DNA of 64,000 bases from Saprospiraceae bacterium (GCA_020437105.1 JAGQWR010000002.1:1-64000), one strand, 5' to 3'; shown: positions 45,837 to 55,372, counted from the first letter of the stretch. Made by a program: numbers and translations. Notes: a model not told the origin generated them from the letters alone.

Positions 45837-47980
45837 AGGAAGAAAAGCATTCCGGTGCAAAACATAAAACTCATCGAATTGCCCTGCTGGGAAATCCCAA
45901 TAGTGGCAAGACTTCCTTATTTAATCAACTGACCGGCCTTCGGCAAAAAGTTGGAAATTTTCCCGGCGTAACTGTAGAAAAGAAAACGGGGCATCTGAGG
46001 CTTTCTGATGGACGAAATGTACAGCTCATCGATTTCCCGGGGACCTATAGTTTACACCCTACCTCAGCAGATGAAAAGGTTGTAGTTAATGCTTTATGCG
46101 ATGTCCAGTCGCCAGAATTTCCGGATGCTATTATTTATGTAGCCGATATTACCCAGCTCGAACAACACCTTTTATTTTTCACCCAATTACTGGATCTGGG
46201 GCTTCCGATCGTGTTGGTACTCAATATGTCAGATCAGGCTGATGTAGCTGGTGGAAAGGAGATTGTGAAGATTCTGGAACGTCGATTCAGGTTGCCTGTT
46301 TTGGCTCTGAGTGCCCGTACCGGTTCCGGATTTACCCAATTAAAAACGGAGATCGAATTACTGCTAAATAAGGGGCAGTCTTTTTTTCGGTATTACCGTC
46401 CGGGGGAGGTAGAAATTGCAGCTATTGAAGTAGTTAAAAAACAAATCCCCAAGCTGGAGGATTATCAGGCCTTGCTGGTTGCCCATCACTACAATTGGTT
46501 GACGTCAGTTCCGGATTCAGATAAGGAATTCTTGCGAGAGGCAATACCTGCTATTGGTTTTCAATCCCTGAATCTTCAGGTAAGAGAAACGATGCAGCGT
46601 TATAATCAGTTCACTCCCTGGATACATGATCTATCTGTACATGGCGGCGCTGATGGAAATAAATCCACTACATCCCGAATCGACCGTATTTTCACAAACC
46701 GTGTTATTGGTCCGATCCTTTTTGCTTTATTAATGATCCTGGTTTTCCAGGCGATCTTTTCCTGGGCTTCCTATCCAATGGATTGGATTGATGGGAGTAT
46801 GACCAGTTTAGGTGCCTGGTTTCAGGATATTATGCCGGAAGCCTGGTACACCAATTTACTCACCGAGGGCATTCTTGCCGGACTTGGGGGGGTATTGATC
46901 TTTATTCCTCAAATTGCCATTCTATTTTTTCTGGTGGCCTTGCTGGAGGAAGTAGGTTATATGGCTCGGGCCGTTTTTCTTTTTGACCGGCTTATGCAAC
47001 GATTCGGTCTGAATGGCAGGAGCGTGGTTGCCCTGATATCTGGAGGCGCATGTGCGATTCCGGCTGTAATGTCCACCCGAACCATTGCAAACAGAAAGGA
47101 GCGATTGATTACCATTCTTGTCACCCCTTTTATTAGTTGTTCTGCCCGAATTCCGGTCTATACTGTGTTGATTGGGTTTGTTGTACCATCTGTAACCATC
47201 GGGATATTTAATTTGCAGGGGCTGGCCTTTATGGGGCTCTACCTTTTGGGTATTGTAACCGCTTTGGGCTCAGCCTGGGTATTCAAAAAGGTGCTCAAAT
47301 CAGACGAACCTGGTTTTTTACTAATGGAATTGCCGGTATATCGATGGCCGGATATGCGCAATGTATTCCTGACCGTTTACGAAAGAGTCCGATCTTTTAC
47401 GGTGGAAGCCGGTAAGATTATTTTCGCGATTTCCATTGTAATTTGGTTTTTGGCATCCTACGGTCCGGGTACGGCAATGAAGGAGGCCAAATCAGAAGCA
47501 ATCCAGCTGGCTACGGATAATAATCTGGATGCGGATGCTACGGCAGATCTACTGGCAGCTCAACAATTGGAGCATTCTTATGCCGGAATTTTAGGTAAAG
47601 CCATTGAACCAGCTATTCAACCGCTGGGTTTTGATTGGAAAATGGGTATTGCGATTATTACCTCCTTTGCTGCCCGGGAAGTATTTGTAAGTACGATGGC
47701 AACCATCTATAGCATTGGCAGCCAGGATAATGAGGGCAGAATCATTGAGCGGCTTGCTGCCGAAAAGGATCCGCTAAACGGTACACCCGTTTATACAACA
47801 GCTACTTCTTTTTCGCTGTTGATCTTCTATGTTTTTGCGATGCAATGTATGAGTACCCTGGCTGTTGTACGACGGGAAACAAGAAGTTGGAAATGGCCAT
47901 TGTTTCAGTTTTTATTTATGACTGGCCTGGCTTACATCTCCAGTTTGATCATATATCAATCCTTCCTTTATTTCGCCTAG
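45818..47980 (+). CDS. feoB: Ferrous iron transporter FeoB
   Basis: The 720-residue inner-membrane transporter has an N-terminal GTPase: G1 GNPNSGKTS, FPGVTVEK for switch I, DFPGTYS (G3) and NMSD (G4). The membrane domain contains two Gate-type regions, including GGACAIPAVMSTRTI and FISCSARIPVYTV with Cys in the pore, and about ten helices. It imports Fe(II) using GTP hydrolysis. The gene overlaps feoA and probably shares its promoter. Confidence 0.96.
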   Translation: MHPAEIEEEKHSGAKHKTHRIALLGNPNSGKTSLFNQLTGLRQKVGNFPGVTVEKKTGHLRLSDGRNVQLIDFPGTYSLHPTSADEKVVVNALCDVQSPEFPDAIIYVADITQLEQHLLFFTQLLDLGLPIVLVLNMSDQADVAGGKEIVKILERRFRLPVLALSARTGSGFTQLKTEIELLLNKGQSFFRYYRPGEVEIAAIEVVKKQIPKLEDYQALLVAHHYNWLTSVPDSDKEFLREAIPAIGFQSLNLQVRETMQRYNQFTPWIHDLSVHGGADGNKSTTSRIDRIFTNRVIGPILFALLMILVFQAIFSWASYPMDWIDGSMTSLGAWFQDIMPEAWYTNLLTEGILAGLGGVLIFIPQIAILFFLVALLEEVGYMARAVFLFDRLMQRFGLNGRSVVALISGGACAIPAVMSTRTIANRKERLITILVTPFISCSARIPVYTVLIGFVVPSVTIGIFNLQGLAFMGLYLLGIVTALGSAWVFKKVLKSDEPGFLLMELPVYRWPDMRNVFLTVYERVRSFTVEAGKIIFAISIVIWFLASYGPGTAMKEAKSEAIQLATDNNLDADATADLLAAQQLEHSYAGILGKAIEPAIQPLGFDWKMGIAIITSFAAREVFVSTMATIYSIGSQDNEGRIIERLAAEKDPLNGTPVYTTATSFSLLIFYVFAMQCMSTLAVVRRETRSWKWPLFQFLFMTGLAYISSLIIYQSFLYFA

Positions 47981-48013
47981 AAATTGTTTGCCACGAATGG
48001 GCCAAAAATGTTC

Positions 48014-48733
48014 TTAATCCAGGTATTCTACAATCCGGAGGAATCGAAGACCGATAGATAGTTCAATTGTAATATTCCGGATATTGCGTTCGCCCACATT
48101 AATAGTTTGAGAAGGATCCCAAGGGGAAGTTACATTGCCAATAGGAGGCTGAATGTACTGTCGGGTAATATCCGGGTTTAGGGTTAGTTCAACTGTTCCG
48201 CCTATCAGTTCGCCAAAAGGAAATTCGATACCACCACCAAAAATTGCTCCAAAAACAAAAGGTCTGACAAAAAAATCATTAGGATAAAAGGCAGATGCCA
48301 ATGATTCAAATCCGCTAAAGTTGGTGCCCAGGTTGTATTCTCCACGTACTCCCAGCATGTAGTATGCTTTCGAATTTCCTGAGATATTATACTTCTTTTT
48401 CGCCCCCAGGCTCAGGCCAACATTCCGGAAAACGTATTCAATTGTTGGCGCTTTAAAAAGCTGATTATTATTGGAAAACTGTTGATTTCGTACTGCGCTT
48501 CCGCGAATATGGTAACCTGCCTGAAGGAAGACCGACACCAGGTCATCTGTCTCACTATAGGATTCAATGAACGCAATGCCGTGGTAACTGAAAAGTGGAT
48601 CACGATCGGCTGAATTCCATTGTTGAATACCCAATATAGGCCCACCCTTAATACCGAATGCAAAACTTTGGGCACCCAGCTGAAAAATACCAAGACAACT
48701 GATCAACAATACAAGCAGATTACGCTTTTTCAT
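48014..48733 (-). CDS. Outer-membrane beta-barrel protein (PorT-like layout)
   Basis: The 239-residue product has a signal peptide ending QLGAQ and alternating short amphipathic strands, such as FGIKGGPILGIQQW, FLQAGYHIRGSAV, AYYMLGVRGEYNLG and NITIELSIGLRFLRI. The layout resembles PorT-like eight-strand outer-membrane barrels of Bacteroidota, but I see no strong T9SS signature, so its role is open. Its start overlaps the glucosaminidase stop (TCAT), implying co-translation. Confidence 0.72.
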   Translation of the reverse strand: MKKRNLLVLLISCLGIFQLGAQSFAFGIKGGPILGIQQWNSADRDPLFSYHGIAFIESYSETDDLVSVFLQAGYHIRGSAVRNQQFSNNNQLFKAPTIEYVFRNVGLSLGAKKKYNISGNSKAYYMLGVRGEYNLGTNFSGFESLASAFYPNDFFVRPFVFGAIFGGGIEFPFGELIGGTVELTLNPDITRQYIQPPIGNVTSPWDPSQTINVGERNIRNITIELSIGLRFLRIVEYLD

Positions 48734-50073
48734 CCCTTTATTCGCAGTTTCTGTCCGACTGAAATGATGTTGCTGCTTAGGTTATTCAGCTGCTTTAATT
48801 TATCCACAGTCGTGCCGTATCGCTTGGAGAGACTGTATAATGTATCTCCTTTAATTACTGTGTGATAAGTCTCTTCCGGTCGAACGGGTTCAATAATGAC
48901 TTCATCTACCTCCGGTTCCGGTATAACGGGTCTGATTACCGGAGGGGAAATTGGTTGAATAGGATCTAACTCCTCTTCATTTGGATCATTGATTGGTGGC
49001 TTTGTCGGATTTGATACCGGAACTGCAACTGCCGGAGACCAAAAATCGTCATCCAAATCAAGTTCTTCCTCATCCATGAAGGCTATTCCGCCGCTTGGCG
49101 CTTCAGTTGACAGCTTAGGCCTGTCCTCCTCTTTTCGGGTTGTTCCCCGGAGTCGGATCTGTTCGCCCGCTGCTGGCTGAGAGCCTTCCGGCATCATATT
49201 ACGCGAATATAGCTTTTTCAATTTCATTCCGTACTTCTGGGAGATTTCATACATCGTTTCTCCCTGCTGTACATAATGATATTTTCGGTTGCCCCGATAG
49301 CTATTTCGCTTGGATTCCAGGTAGATAAATTGTCCTTCAGGAATGGTAGCATCTCGTCCAGGAAGGCTTTCGTTATACTTGCGCAGTTTGTCAATCGGTA
49401 CGCCACTTCGTTCTGCAATGGAAGCCGGAGTGTCTCCTGTACCTACGATAACGACCTTCACATCATTGTTATAGGTGATACCAGCCAGCCGGTCTCCTTC
49501 TGATTTGGTTACAGTAAGACCGGGGATAACATCTTCTGCGCGCATCATATCATATCGATGCAGGTCGTAGCGCTCAATAATGCTGATAAGCTTCTTGTCA
49601 TAAGTAGCACTGGTAGCATAGCCGGATTTTTTAAGTCCCCGTGCCCAGCTGACATAGTCGGATGGATCGATCCGAAAGAGGAAACCATAGCGATATTCTT
49701 TAAATGGATCCCGCAGAAATTCAGAGTGTGCGATATAGGAATCTTCGGCACTTTTATACACCCGGAAACAGGATTTTTGCAGTTCACCATGTTCGTCATA
49801 ATCGTCATCCTTCCGGTAGATTGTTTTGCCATCCCAGTTGTTGCCGCATTTTACGCCGAAGTGATTATTTGCACTGGTGGCCAGGTAACTTGTACCTGCC
49901 GCAGACTCCAATAATCCCTGTGCCAGTTTGATACTTGCCGGGATACCTGCCCGATCCATTTCCATTATGGCAATGTCTTTGTATCGCTCTATGTATTGGA
50001 GTTGATCGCTTGTTTGAGCAAAGCAGGAGTAGGTGGTTACTAAACTCAACAGAGAAATGAGGTAAAATCGCAT
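48730..50073 (-). CDS. Peptidoglycan hydrolase: glucosaminidase with LysM repeats
   Basis: The 447-residue exported protein has a signal peptide ending CFAQ, then a glucosaminidase domain (about 20-170) with catalytic-type Glu in KLAQGLLESAAGTSYLA and NNHFGVKCGNNWDGKTIYR. Three LysM-like repeats follow: one degenerate near 205-250, one YHYVQQGETMYEISQKYGMK and one at the C-terminus HTVIKGDTLYSLSKRYG. A Pro/Glu-rich linker separates the last two. It probably cleaves peptidoglycan during growth. It is coupled to the barrel-protein gene. Confidence 0.9.
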   Translation of the reverse strand: MRFYLISLLSLVTTYSCFAQTSDQLQYIERYKDIAIMEMDRAGIPASIKLAQGLLESAAGTSYLATSANNHFGVKCGNNWDGKTIYRKDDDYDEHGELQKSCFRVYKSAEDSYIAHSEFLRDPFKEYRYGFLFRIDPSDYVSWARGLKKSGYATSATYDKKLISIIERYDLHRYDMMRAEDVIPGLTVTKSEGDRLAGITYNNDVKVVIVGTGDTPASIAERSGVPIDKLRKYNESLPGRDATIPEGQFIYLESKRNSYRGNRKYHYVQQGETMYEISQKYGMKLKKLYSRNMMPEGSQPAAGEQIRLRGTTRKEEDRPKLSTEAPSGGIAFMDEEELDLDDDFWSPAVAVPVSNPTKPPINDPNEEELDPIQPISPPVIRPVIPEPEVDEVIIEPVRPEETYHTVIKGDTLYSLSKRYGTTVDKLKQLNNLSSNIISVGQKLRIKG

Positions 50074-50603
50074 ACTATCAGTTTTTGGATTCGGGATGTG
50101 CTACCCAGTCGGTTGTAAATCGGTTTGCATTTTGAAACGCAGAAAAGTGATGGAAAAATATAAAAAAACCTAAAATGTATGTTTGAAATTCTCAAAATTG
50201 ACTGTTGTAGAAAAGCGCTTTGATCGATTTTTTACCCTAAGCGGTTTGATTGGTTTAGCTTGTGACCCATTTGAGCCGGAAAGGGTAAAGCATATTAAAC
50301 AGTAAAAAATCCAATCACGTTTCTTCAAAGAGCATTTTTGGGCAAAAAAAAGCTCCCGGCTTAAAAAAAACCGGGAGTTGCATCAAAAACAGCAGGATAC
50401 GAAAACCTAACACAAAACAAGCGTTTGAGTAATTTTTGACTTACGCAATGGAGGTACATTGGTTGTCAGTGTTATACTCGTTACAAAGTGGTTTGGGTGT
50501 GAATCCTTCAAACCACATCGTGTCGAGTAAAGGATGTATTCAGAAGTCCACCAAGGACGCTAAGAGTGGTTAATGGCAGAAATCTGAACAAGCTCAAACG
50601 CTT
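50074..50603. other. 530-base intergenic region with a terminator and a possible structured RNA
   Basis: No gene is supported. The region holds the strong terminator at 50345-50380 and, at 50475-50529, a nested stem. TACTCG (50475-50480) pairs with CGAGTA (50524-50529), a symmetric seven-by-seven internal loop follows, and GTGGTTTG (50488-50495) pairs with CAAACCAC (50509-50516) around a 13-base loop. The stem could belong to an unrecognised small RNA or a cis-element. Confidence 0.4.
50345..50380 (-). terminator. Terminator after the S24 repressor gene
   Basis: CTCCCGG (50353-50359) and CCGGGAG (50371-50377) form a stem; the minus strand then has a T-run. It lies about 225 bases downstream of the stop at 50604. 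Confidence 0.75.
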
Positions 50604-51332
50604 TTATATTTCACTGATCTTACGCACCACTTTATAGAGGCGTGTATGAATGTTAACTTCTTCTACAAAAGGGTCATGTTCCAGGTAATTGGCAGAAATC
50701 AACTTGAGGTGGGTAACCCGGCCACCGTGGATAATCCGTTGAACATGTTTAATCCAGATGGAGCCATTATTCTTGATGGCATAAATTTCATTATCGACAA
50801 TATCCTTCACGCCTTCCACCTGGCGGCAGATAACCACATCTCCACTTTTGATGAGCGGCTCCATACTATTACCATCAATTGGAAAGGCAACAAGCCCTGT
50901 GCCACCCAGCCCGGGAAGGGAGAAAAAGGCATTGCGTTCGGGAGCAACAAAAGAGCCTGCATCTACGGAAGTACCGGCAAATGCACTAACTGTTGTAAAC
51001 AAAATGTTGCCATTAGGCGCCGCATCCTCATAAACACCCCGAGGAAGATCCATCCCAAATGGGGTGCCGGTATTGTCCAGCATATAGGCTTCACTGACCC
51101 CATATTCCCTGCAAAGGGTACGGGCCTGACTATAACTGATTACCCGTTTATCTTTTGGGTTTAGGTAAGCACGAATAATGTGCCCATAAGCCCTGTTTCC
51201 AAGGATTTTCTCGGCAAAATCACCCATTCCTTTGCCTCCTCGATCATTTTTAATTACCACCCCGCGGTCTTCAAGTTGCTTGAAAACGTGGATGAATCGA
51301 TCGTTTAATAATATCCGGTCGTCGCCAATCAT
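50604..51332 (-). CDS. S24/LexA-like repressor
   Basis: The 242-residue protein has an N-terminal DNA-binding region (about 1-90, with YGVSEAYMLDNTG) and a C-terminal S24 peptidase. FPIDGNSMEPLIKSGDVVICR contains the nucleophile Ser156, and the Lys195 partner is in SIWIKHVQR. Ala-Gly pairs at 119-120 and 125-126 are candidate autocleavage sites. The layout fits phage CI-like or plasmid-type repressors. It is divergent from parA, with an AT-rich inverted repeat between them, so it may control the partition genes and respond to DNA damage. Confidence 0.88.
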   Translation of the reverse strand: MIGDDRILLNDRFIHVFKQLEDRGVVIKNDRGGKGMGDFAEKILGNRAYGHIIRAYLNPKDKRVISYSQARTLCREYGVSEAYMLDNTGTPFGMDLPRGVYEDAAPNGNILFTTVSAFAGTSVDAGSFVAPERNAFFSLPGLGGTGLVAFPIDGNSMEPLIKSGDVVICRQVEGVKDIVDNEIYAIKNNGSIWIKHVQRIIHGGRVTHLKLISANYLEHDPFVEEVNIHTRLYKVVRKISEI

Positions 51333-51388
51333 TCTTTTTGTTTTAGTGGAACAAATCTGGATGCAAAATAAAACAAAAAATTGTAATT

Positions 51389-51422
51389 AACAATATTTGT
51401 TGAAAAAAGGATGATATTTTTG
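51389..51422 (+). promoter_or_regulatory. Candidate operator and promoter between the S24 repressor and parA
   Basis: AACAA-TAT-TTGTT (51389-51401) is a perfect inverted repeat, next to a related TTGT/ACAA pair at 51381-51392. TATTTTTG (51415-51422) matches the -7 box on the plus strand, 13 bases downstream of the repeat. This is a fitting site for the divergent repressor to block parA. Confidence 0.5.
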
Positions 51423-51529
51423 TTTTAATTCCAACAAGTTGTGTGAAGCAATTATTGGCTCCCTGTATTGGAGCCTTAGTGCAATTTTTTTCCTTACCTT
51501 TCGGCCTTTCAAAAAGGCGAAATTTTCAA

Positions 51530-52288
51530 ATGGGATTAGTTGTTTCTCTATTAAATCATAAAGGGGGTGTTGGGAAAACCACCAGCACCATTAATATAGG
51601 CGCCGGAATGGTAGAGCTGGGGAAGCGGGTATTACTCGTTGATCTGGATCCCCAGGCCAACCTAACGCTTTCACTTGGAGCTCCCCGGGTGAAGGATACG
51701 ATTTACGAAGCACTCCGGGGGGAATGCGAACTTAACCCTGTTCAAATAAAACCCGGACTGGATGTCGTGATCTCCACGCTCGATCTTTCAGGTGCTGAAA
51801 TGGAGCTGATTAATGAGGCCGGACGCGAATTCATCCTCCGGGAATTGTTTGAAACGGTTATTGAAGACTATGACTTTATCTTTATTGACTGTCCGCCCTC
51901 ATTGGGTTTATTGACACTCAATGCCCTGACAAGCAGCAACCTGGTCCTGATTCCGCTTCAAACAGAATTCCTCGCCGTACAGGGCCTTGCCAAAATCAAA
52001 CAGGTCATTGATAAAGTCGGTTTCCGGCTCAATAAAAACCTTCGGATCGGTGGTGTAATCGCGACCATGTTTGATTCCCGAAAGGTGCTCAATAATAATG
52101 TAGTCGAAATTATCCGCAAGCATTTTGGCGATCAGGTTTTTGATACCATGATCCGGGATACCGTTTCCCTGGCTGAAGCACCTTCCGTGCAACAAGATAT
52201 CTTTGCCTATAAACCCGGTAGTAAAGGTGCGGAGGATTACCTGAACCTGTGCAAAGAAATATTAGCCCGGATTGAACGAGAAGGATAG
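51530..52288 (+). CDS. ParA-family partition ATPase
   Basis: From ATG 51530 the product is 252 residues, starting MGLVVSLLNHKGGVGKTTS, with the deviant Walker A KGGVGKTT. Other motifs are VDLDPQANLTLSLG (Walker A') and DFIFIDCPPSLG (Walker B). It would move plasmid or chromosome DNA with a DNA-binding partner. A longer upstream frame adds 29 residues with no homology to the family and is unlikely. The next gene is a probable centromere-binding partner. Similar ParA and small-partner pairs occur in Bacteroides conjugative transposons. Confidence 0.9.
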   Translation: MGLVVSLLNHKGGVGKTTSTINIGAGMVELGKRVLLVDLDPQANLTLSLGAPRVKDTIYEALRGECELNPVQIKPGLDVVISTLDLSGAEMELINEAGREFILRELFETVIEDYDFIFIDCPPSLGLLTLNALTSSNLVLIPLQTEFLAVQGLAKIKQVIDKVGFRLNKNLRIGGVIATMFDSRKVLNNNVVEIIRKHFGDQVFDTMIRDTVSLAEAPSVQQDIFAYKPGSKGAEDYLNLCKEILARIEREG

Positions 52289-52357
52289 CTTTCTCGTTAG
52301 AATACTATTAGCCGCTAAATTCGTTTAGCAGCTAATACTGTTCAAACTTCTAATGCA

Positions 52358-52783
52358 ATGAGTAAAAAGAACTTCTTAACCAACATGGACCACCTTTTTG
52401 AAGGGCTTGGATCCGGGACACTCTCCGAATCCCGGGTGCCGGAGGTGCGTGTGCGGGACAAAGGAAGTTCTAAAACAGATTCCGGCAGAAAACTTTCCGG
52501 ACTGGATGCCCTGTTTCAAAGTGCTTTTGAAGACGGCATGAATCGTCCGAGAGGTACCCGAAAACCACTCCCAAAATCCGGGTTGGACTCCCTTATCCGA
52601 CAAACTGTAGAATCCAGTAAGGTTTCTGTTGATTACGGCGCCCGTAAGCGCGTGACCTTTTTATTTGAGGAGGACAAACTCGATCAATTAAAACAGGTCG
52701 CCCGGGAAGAGAATAAATACCTCAAGGATATCATTAGCCAGATTGTAAGTGAATACCTGGACCGGCATAAAAATGACGAATAA
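52358..52783 (+). CDS. Small ParB-like partner with ribbon-helix-helix C-terminus
   Basis: The 141-residue protein has a Lys/Arg/Ser-rich, probably disordered N-terminus and a C-terminal segment RKRVTFLFEEDKLDQLKQVA followed by EENKYLKDIISQIVSEYL, which reads as one strand and two helices of a ribbon-helix-helix domain. Two similar LDALF/LDSLI segments precede it (about 48-53 and 75-79). By position 69 bases after parA, it is probably the DNA-binding partner. The family is not firmly identified. Confidence 0.72.
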   Translation: MSKKNFLTNMDHLFEGLGSGTLSESRVPEVRVRDKGSSKTDSGRKLSGLDALFQSAFEDGMNRPRGTRKPLPKSGLDSLIRQTVESSKVSVDYGARKRVTFLFEEDKLDQLKQVAREENKYLKDIISQIVSEYLDRHKNDE

Positions 52784-52936
52784 CTAACCTTTGTCCGGTT
52801 TTTGCCCCATTTTTTCGATATATCTCCGGCTGGTCCACTTTTCCGCTTTATATTTAGCTAAGTTATTAAACCAACTGAAAGGCCTGAAAGCCCTACTTTC
52901 GTTTTTTCGCTTTGTGAATCCGTAACCCCTTTTAAT

Positions 52937-54598
52937 ATGAGAATACTTGTCACCTCTTGTTGCCTCTTGCTCGGAATTGGCACCCAATTACAAGCGCAAA
53001 CCACCTATTCCCGCGTTTATGAAATTATGCAGGAAAAATGTGTCCAGTGCCATAATAATGCAGACCCGGAACAGGGGCTTGACCTGGAAGGTGCCGGTGC
53101 CACACTCGATCTGCGTATGCAGGATGTGTTTAGCAATATTGTTGACGTCGTGCCAGCAAACAGCTATGCCGCCAGCGCCGGATTGAATTATATCCGTCCA
53201 GGTCGGCCGGATAAAAGCTTTATTTTCCACAAAATCAATCAGGGCTTAGAGCCTACTATCGAACTTGACCCGGATATGGGGCAGTCGATGCCCGCTTATG
53301 GCGGACCGACAATGAATGAGGTGGAAAAAGAAATGATCCGCCAGTGGATACTGTTTGGAGCCAACTACAGTGGTACTTATGTCAATGAAGACCACCTCGA
53401 GCAATTCTATAATGGCGGAGGTTTAGCCAGTTTTGACGTTCCGCCTCCGGCACCCGCTCCGGCTGAAGGGTTTCAGATTAAAATGGGCCCGTTTTATTTG
53501 AGTCCGGCGGGTGAACCAGGCGATGAGTTGGAGTATTTCCAGAAATACGCACTGGATTTGGGAGCAGAATTAGATGTTAATCAGATCGACATGAAGCTTT
53601 CAGGGTCTTCCCACCACTTTATTATATATAACTACTCCAGTGTAGCTGCAGCCAATAATATACCCGACGGACTCCGTTTGGAATCCTTCCATCAGAATAT
53701 TAACCTGGTATGCGCAGTACAGGAAGCTACTGATCTGAAATTGCCGGAAGGCACAGCCTTTAAATGGCCATCGCAACAAATTTTGGATCTGAACTCGCAT
53801 TACATTAATTATTCGGCGGGCCTTGTATATCAGGCGGAGGTGTATGTCAATATTTATACGCAACCAGGCGGTTCGGCTGCGCAGCAGATGTATTCTGATT
53901 TGGTTGCGAATGGCGATATCTATATTCCAAATAATGGGAATGAAGTAACGCATACCCAGGTTATTCATCCGGTAAACGGAGCTGATGTGTACCTCTGGAA
54001 TATTATGGGGCATACCCATAAATATGGCGTTGCTTATAAGGCCTTTGAGTATAAAGACGGCGCTGTTTCAGATATTATTTACGATGGGGCTTGCGCCGAA
54101 GGTATTCCCGGTTGTGCATCACCATTCTTTGACTACCAGCATATTCCTCCCCGGTATTTCGAACCACTGCGTCCGCTTCCCTTTGATTACTTTAATGGAA
54201 TCAAGCACGAAGCCAGTTGGATTAACGATGGTCCGTCGCCGGTAAATTTTGGTCCGACTTCTGATGATGAAATGATGGTACTGGTACTCATGTACACGCT
54301 TGATTCTGTTGGGGTGAATGTAGCTACGAGCACGAAAACCATTACAAGTAAGCTGGAAGGCGTTTCCGTTAGTCCGAATCCGGCTCAAAAGAATTTAACC
54401 GTTAATTTGCCTGCATCCCTTTCCGGCGAAAGCCGCTTTCAGATTTTTGACCTGACAGGAAAGGCTCTGATGGACCAACGTCAATCTGCCTTTGGCTCTT
54501 TCACGGTTGACCTCCAGCTTCCTGGTGGAATGTATATCTACCAACTTACGGATGCTGCCGGACGACAAGCCAGTGGTAAACTGCGGATAGTTGAATAG
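52937..54598 (+). CDS. Cytochrome c / copper type II monooxygenase-like / T9SS fusion protein
   Basis: The 553-residue protein has a signal peptide ending QAQ, an N-terminal cytochrome c-like domain with CVQCH (C35, C38, H39), and a core resembling peptidylglycine hydroxylating monooxygenase. Copper ligands are visible as H226-H227 in SSHHF, H288 in LNSHYIN, H359 and H361 in MGHTHKYG, and a Met in EMMVLVL near 446-447. The spacing resembles that of the known enzyme. The C-terminal about 80 residues form a T9SS sorting domain (SPNPAQKNLTVNL). It should be secreted and surface-associated. It has no clear partner gene here. Confidence 0.85.
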   Translation: MRILVTSCCLLLGIGTQLQAQTTYSRVYEIMQEKCVQCHNNADPEQGLDLEGAGATLDLRMQDVFSNIVDVVPANSYAASAGLNYIRPGRPDKSFIFHKINQGLEPTIELDPDMGQSMPAYGGPTMNEVEKEMIRQWILFGANYSGTYVNEDHLEQFYNGGGLASFDVPPPAPAPAEGFQIKMGPFYLSPAGEPGDELEYFQKYALDLGAELDVNQIDMKLSGSSHHFIIYNYSSVAAANNIPDGLRLESFHQNINLVCAVQEATDLKLPEGTAFKWPSQQILDLNSHYINYSAGLVYQAEVYVNIYTQPGGSAAQQMYSDLVANGDIYIPNNGNEVTHTQVIHPVNGADVYLWNIMGHTHKYGVAYKAFEYKDGAVSDIIYDGACAEGIPGCASPFFDYQHIPPRYFEPLRPLPFDYFNGIKHEASWINDGPSPVNFGPTSDDEMMVLVLMYTLDSVGVNVATSTKTITSKLEGVSVSPNPAQKNLTVNLPASLSGESRFQIFDLTGKALMDQRQSAFGSFTVDLQLPGGMYIYQLTDAAGRQASGKLRIVE

Positions 54599-54606
54599 TT
54601 GAGGGT

Positions 54607-55308
54607 TTAGAGATCTCCCAATTGCGGCCGGAGGATAATGTCTTCCACCACCGTTACCGGGCTCATTTCCCAGGCATTATAGACTGCTTTGGCAATATCT
54701 TCAGCTGGCATGATCCGCTCAGGAGAAATATCTGATCCGGCCCAGGAGTTAGACCAGGTTGCTCCAGGGTGTACCGCTGTGACCCGGATCCCTTTGTCCT
54801 TCATTTCATCGCGTAAGTTTTGTGAAAAACCATTCATGGCAAACTTGGAGATACTGTAGGAACCGCCGCCCGGATAGGCTTTTAATCCGGCAACGGAACA
54901 TATATTAAAGATATGTCCGCTTTGATTTTTTATCATGCTTCCAATCAGGGCGCGGGTTAGGTAATATGCACTGTACAGATTGGTTTCTATCATGAATTCC
55001 AGCTGGCCATCTGCCTCTGTATGTACATCTCCCGGTTGGAAAATACCAGCATTATTAACCAGCACATCCAGGGAGTTCCAGTTGTGTAGAATCTGCTGTG
55101 CAAACTCCTCAACAGCTGTTTTTTTTTGCATATCGATTTGCAAAAAGAGGGTTTTAATATTCGGAAAGCGTTTTTGGAAGGATGCTTTCATTTCATCCAA
55201 ATCTGATTGGGTGCGGGCACAGACTGCCACGTTAAATCCTGCGTTTGCAAAGTGTTCTGCAATAGCCCGTCCAATTCCTTTGGTAGCTCCACTGATAGCA
55301 ATATTCAT
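54607..55308 (-). CDS. Short-chain dehydrogenase/reductase
   Basis: The 233-residue protein has the SDR cofactor motif SGATKGIGRAIAEHF, NNAGIFQPG, the catalytic Ser in NICSVAG and the YSISK pair (Y and K), and CARTQSDL, which suggests NADP(H). It is similar in size to 3-oxoacyl reductase-like enzymes. The substrate is unknown. It is convergent with the fusion-protein gene and divergent from a Nudix gene. Confidence 0.9.
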   Translation of the reverse strand: MNIAISGATKGIGRAIAEHFANAGFNVAVCARTQSDLDEMKASFQKRFPNIKTLFLQIDMQKKTAVEEFAQQILHNWNSLDVLVNNAGIFQPGDVHTEADGQLEFMIETNLYSAYYLTRALIGSMIKNQSGHIFNICSVAGLKAYPGGGSYSISKFAMNGFSQNLRDEMKDKGIRVTAVHPGATWSNSWAGSDISPERIMPAEDIAKAVYNAWEMSPVTVVEDIILRPQLGDL

Positions 55309-55372
55309 AGTTGAAAATCTAAAATATTTAATAGAATGGGTTTAGTTTTGCCTGATCTTGGCCTAACAAAAC

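Noticed and set aside
51443-51529. N-terminal extension of ParA
   Set aside because: It has no family resemblance, and the ATG at 51530 starts directly before the Walker A segment as usual.
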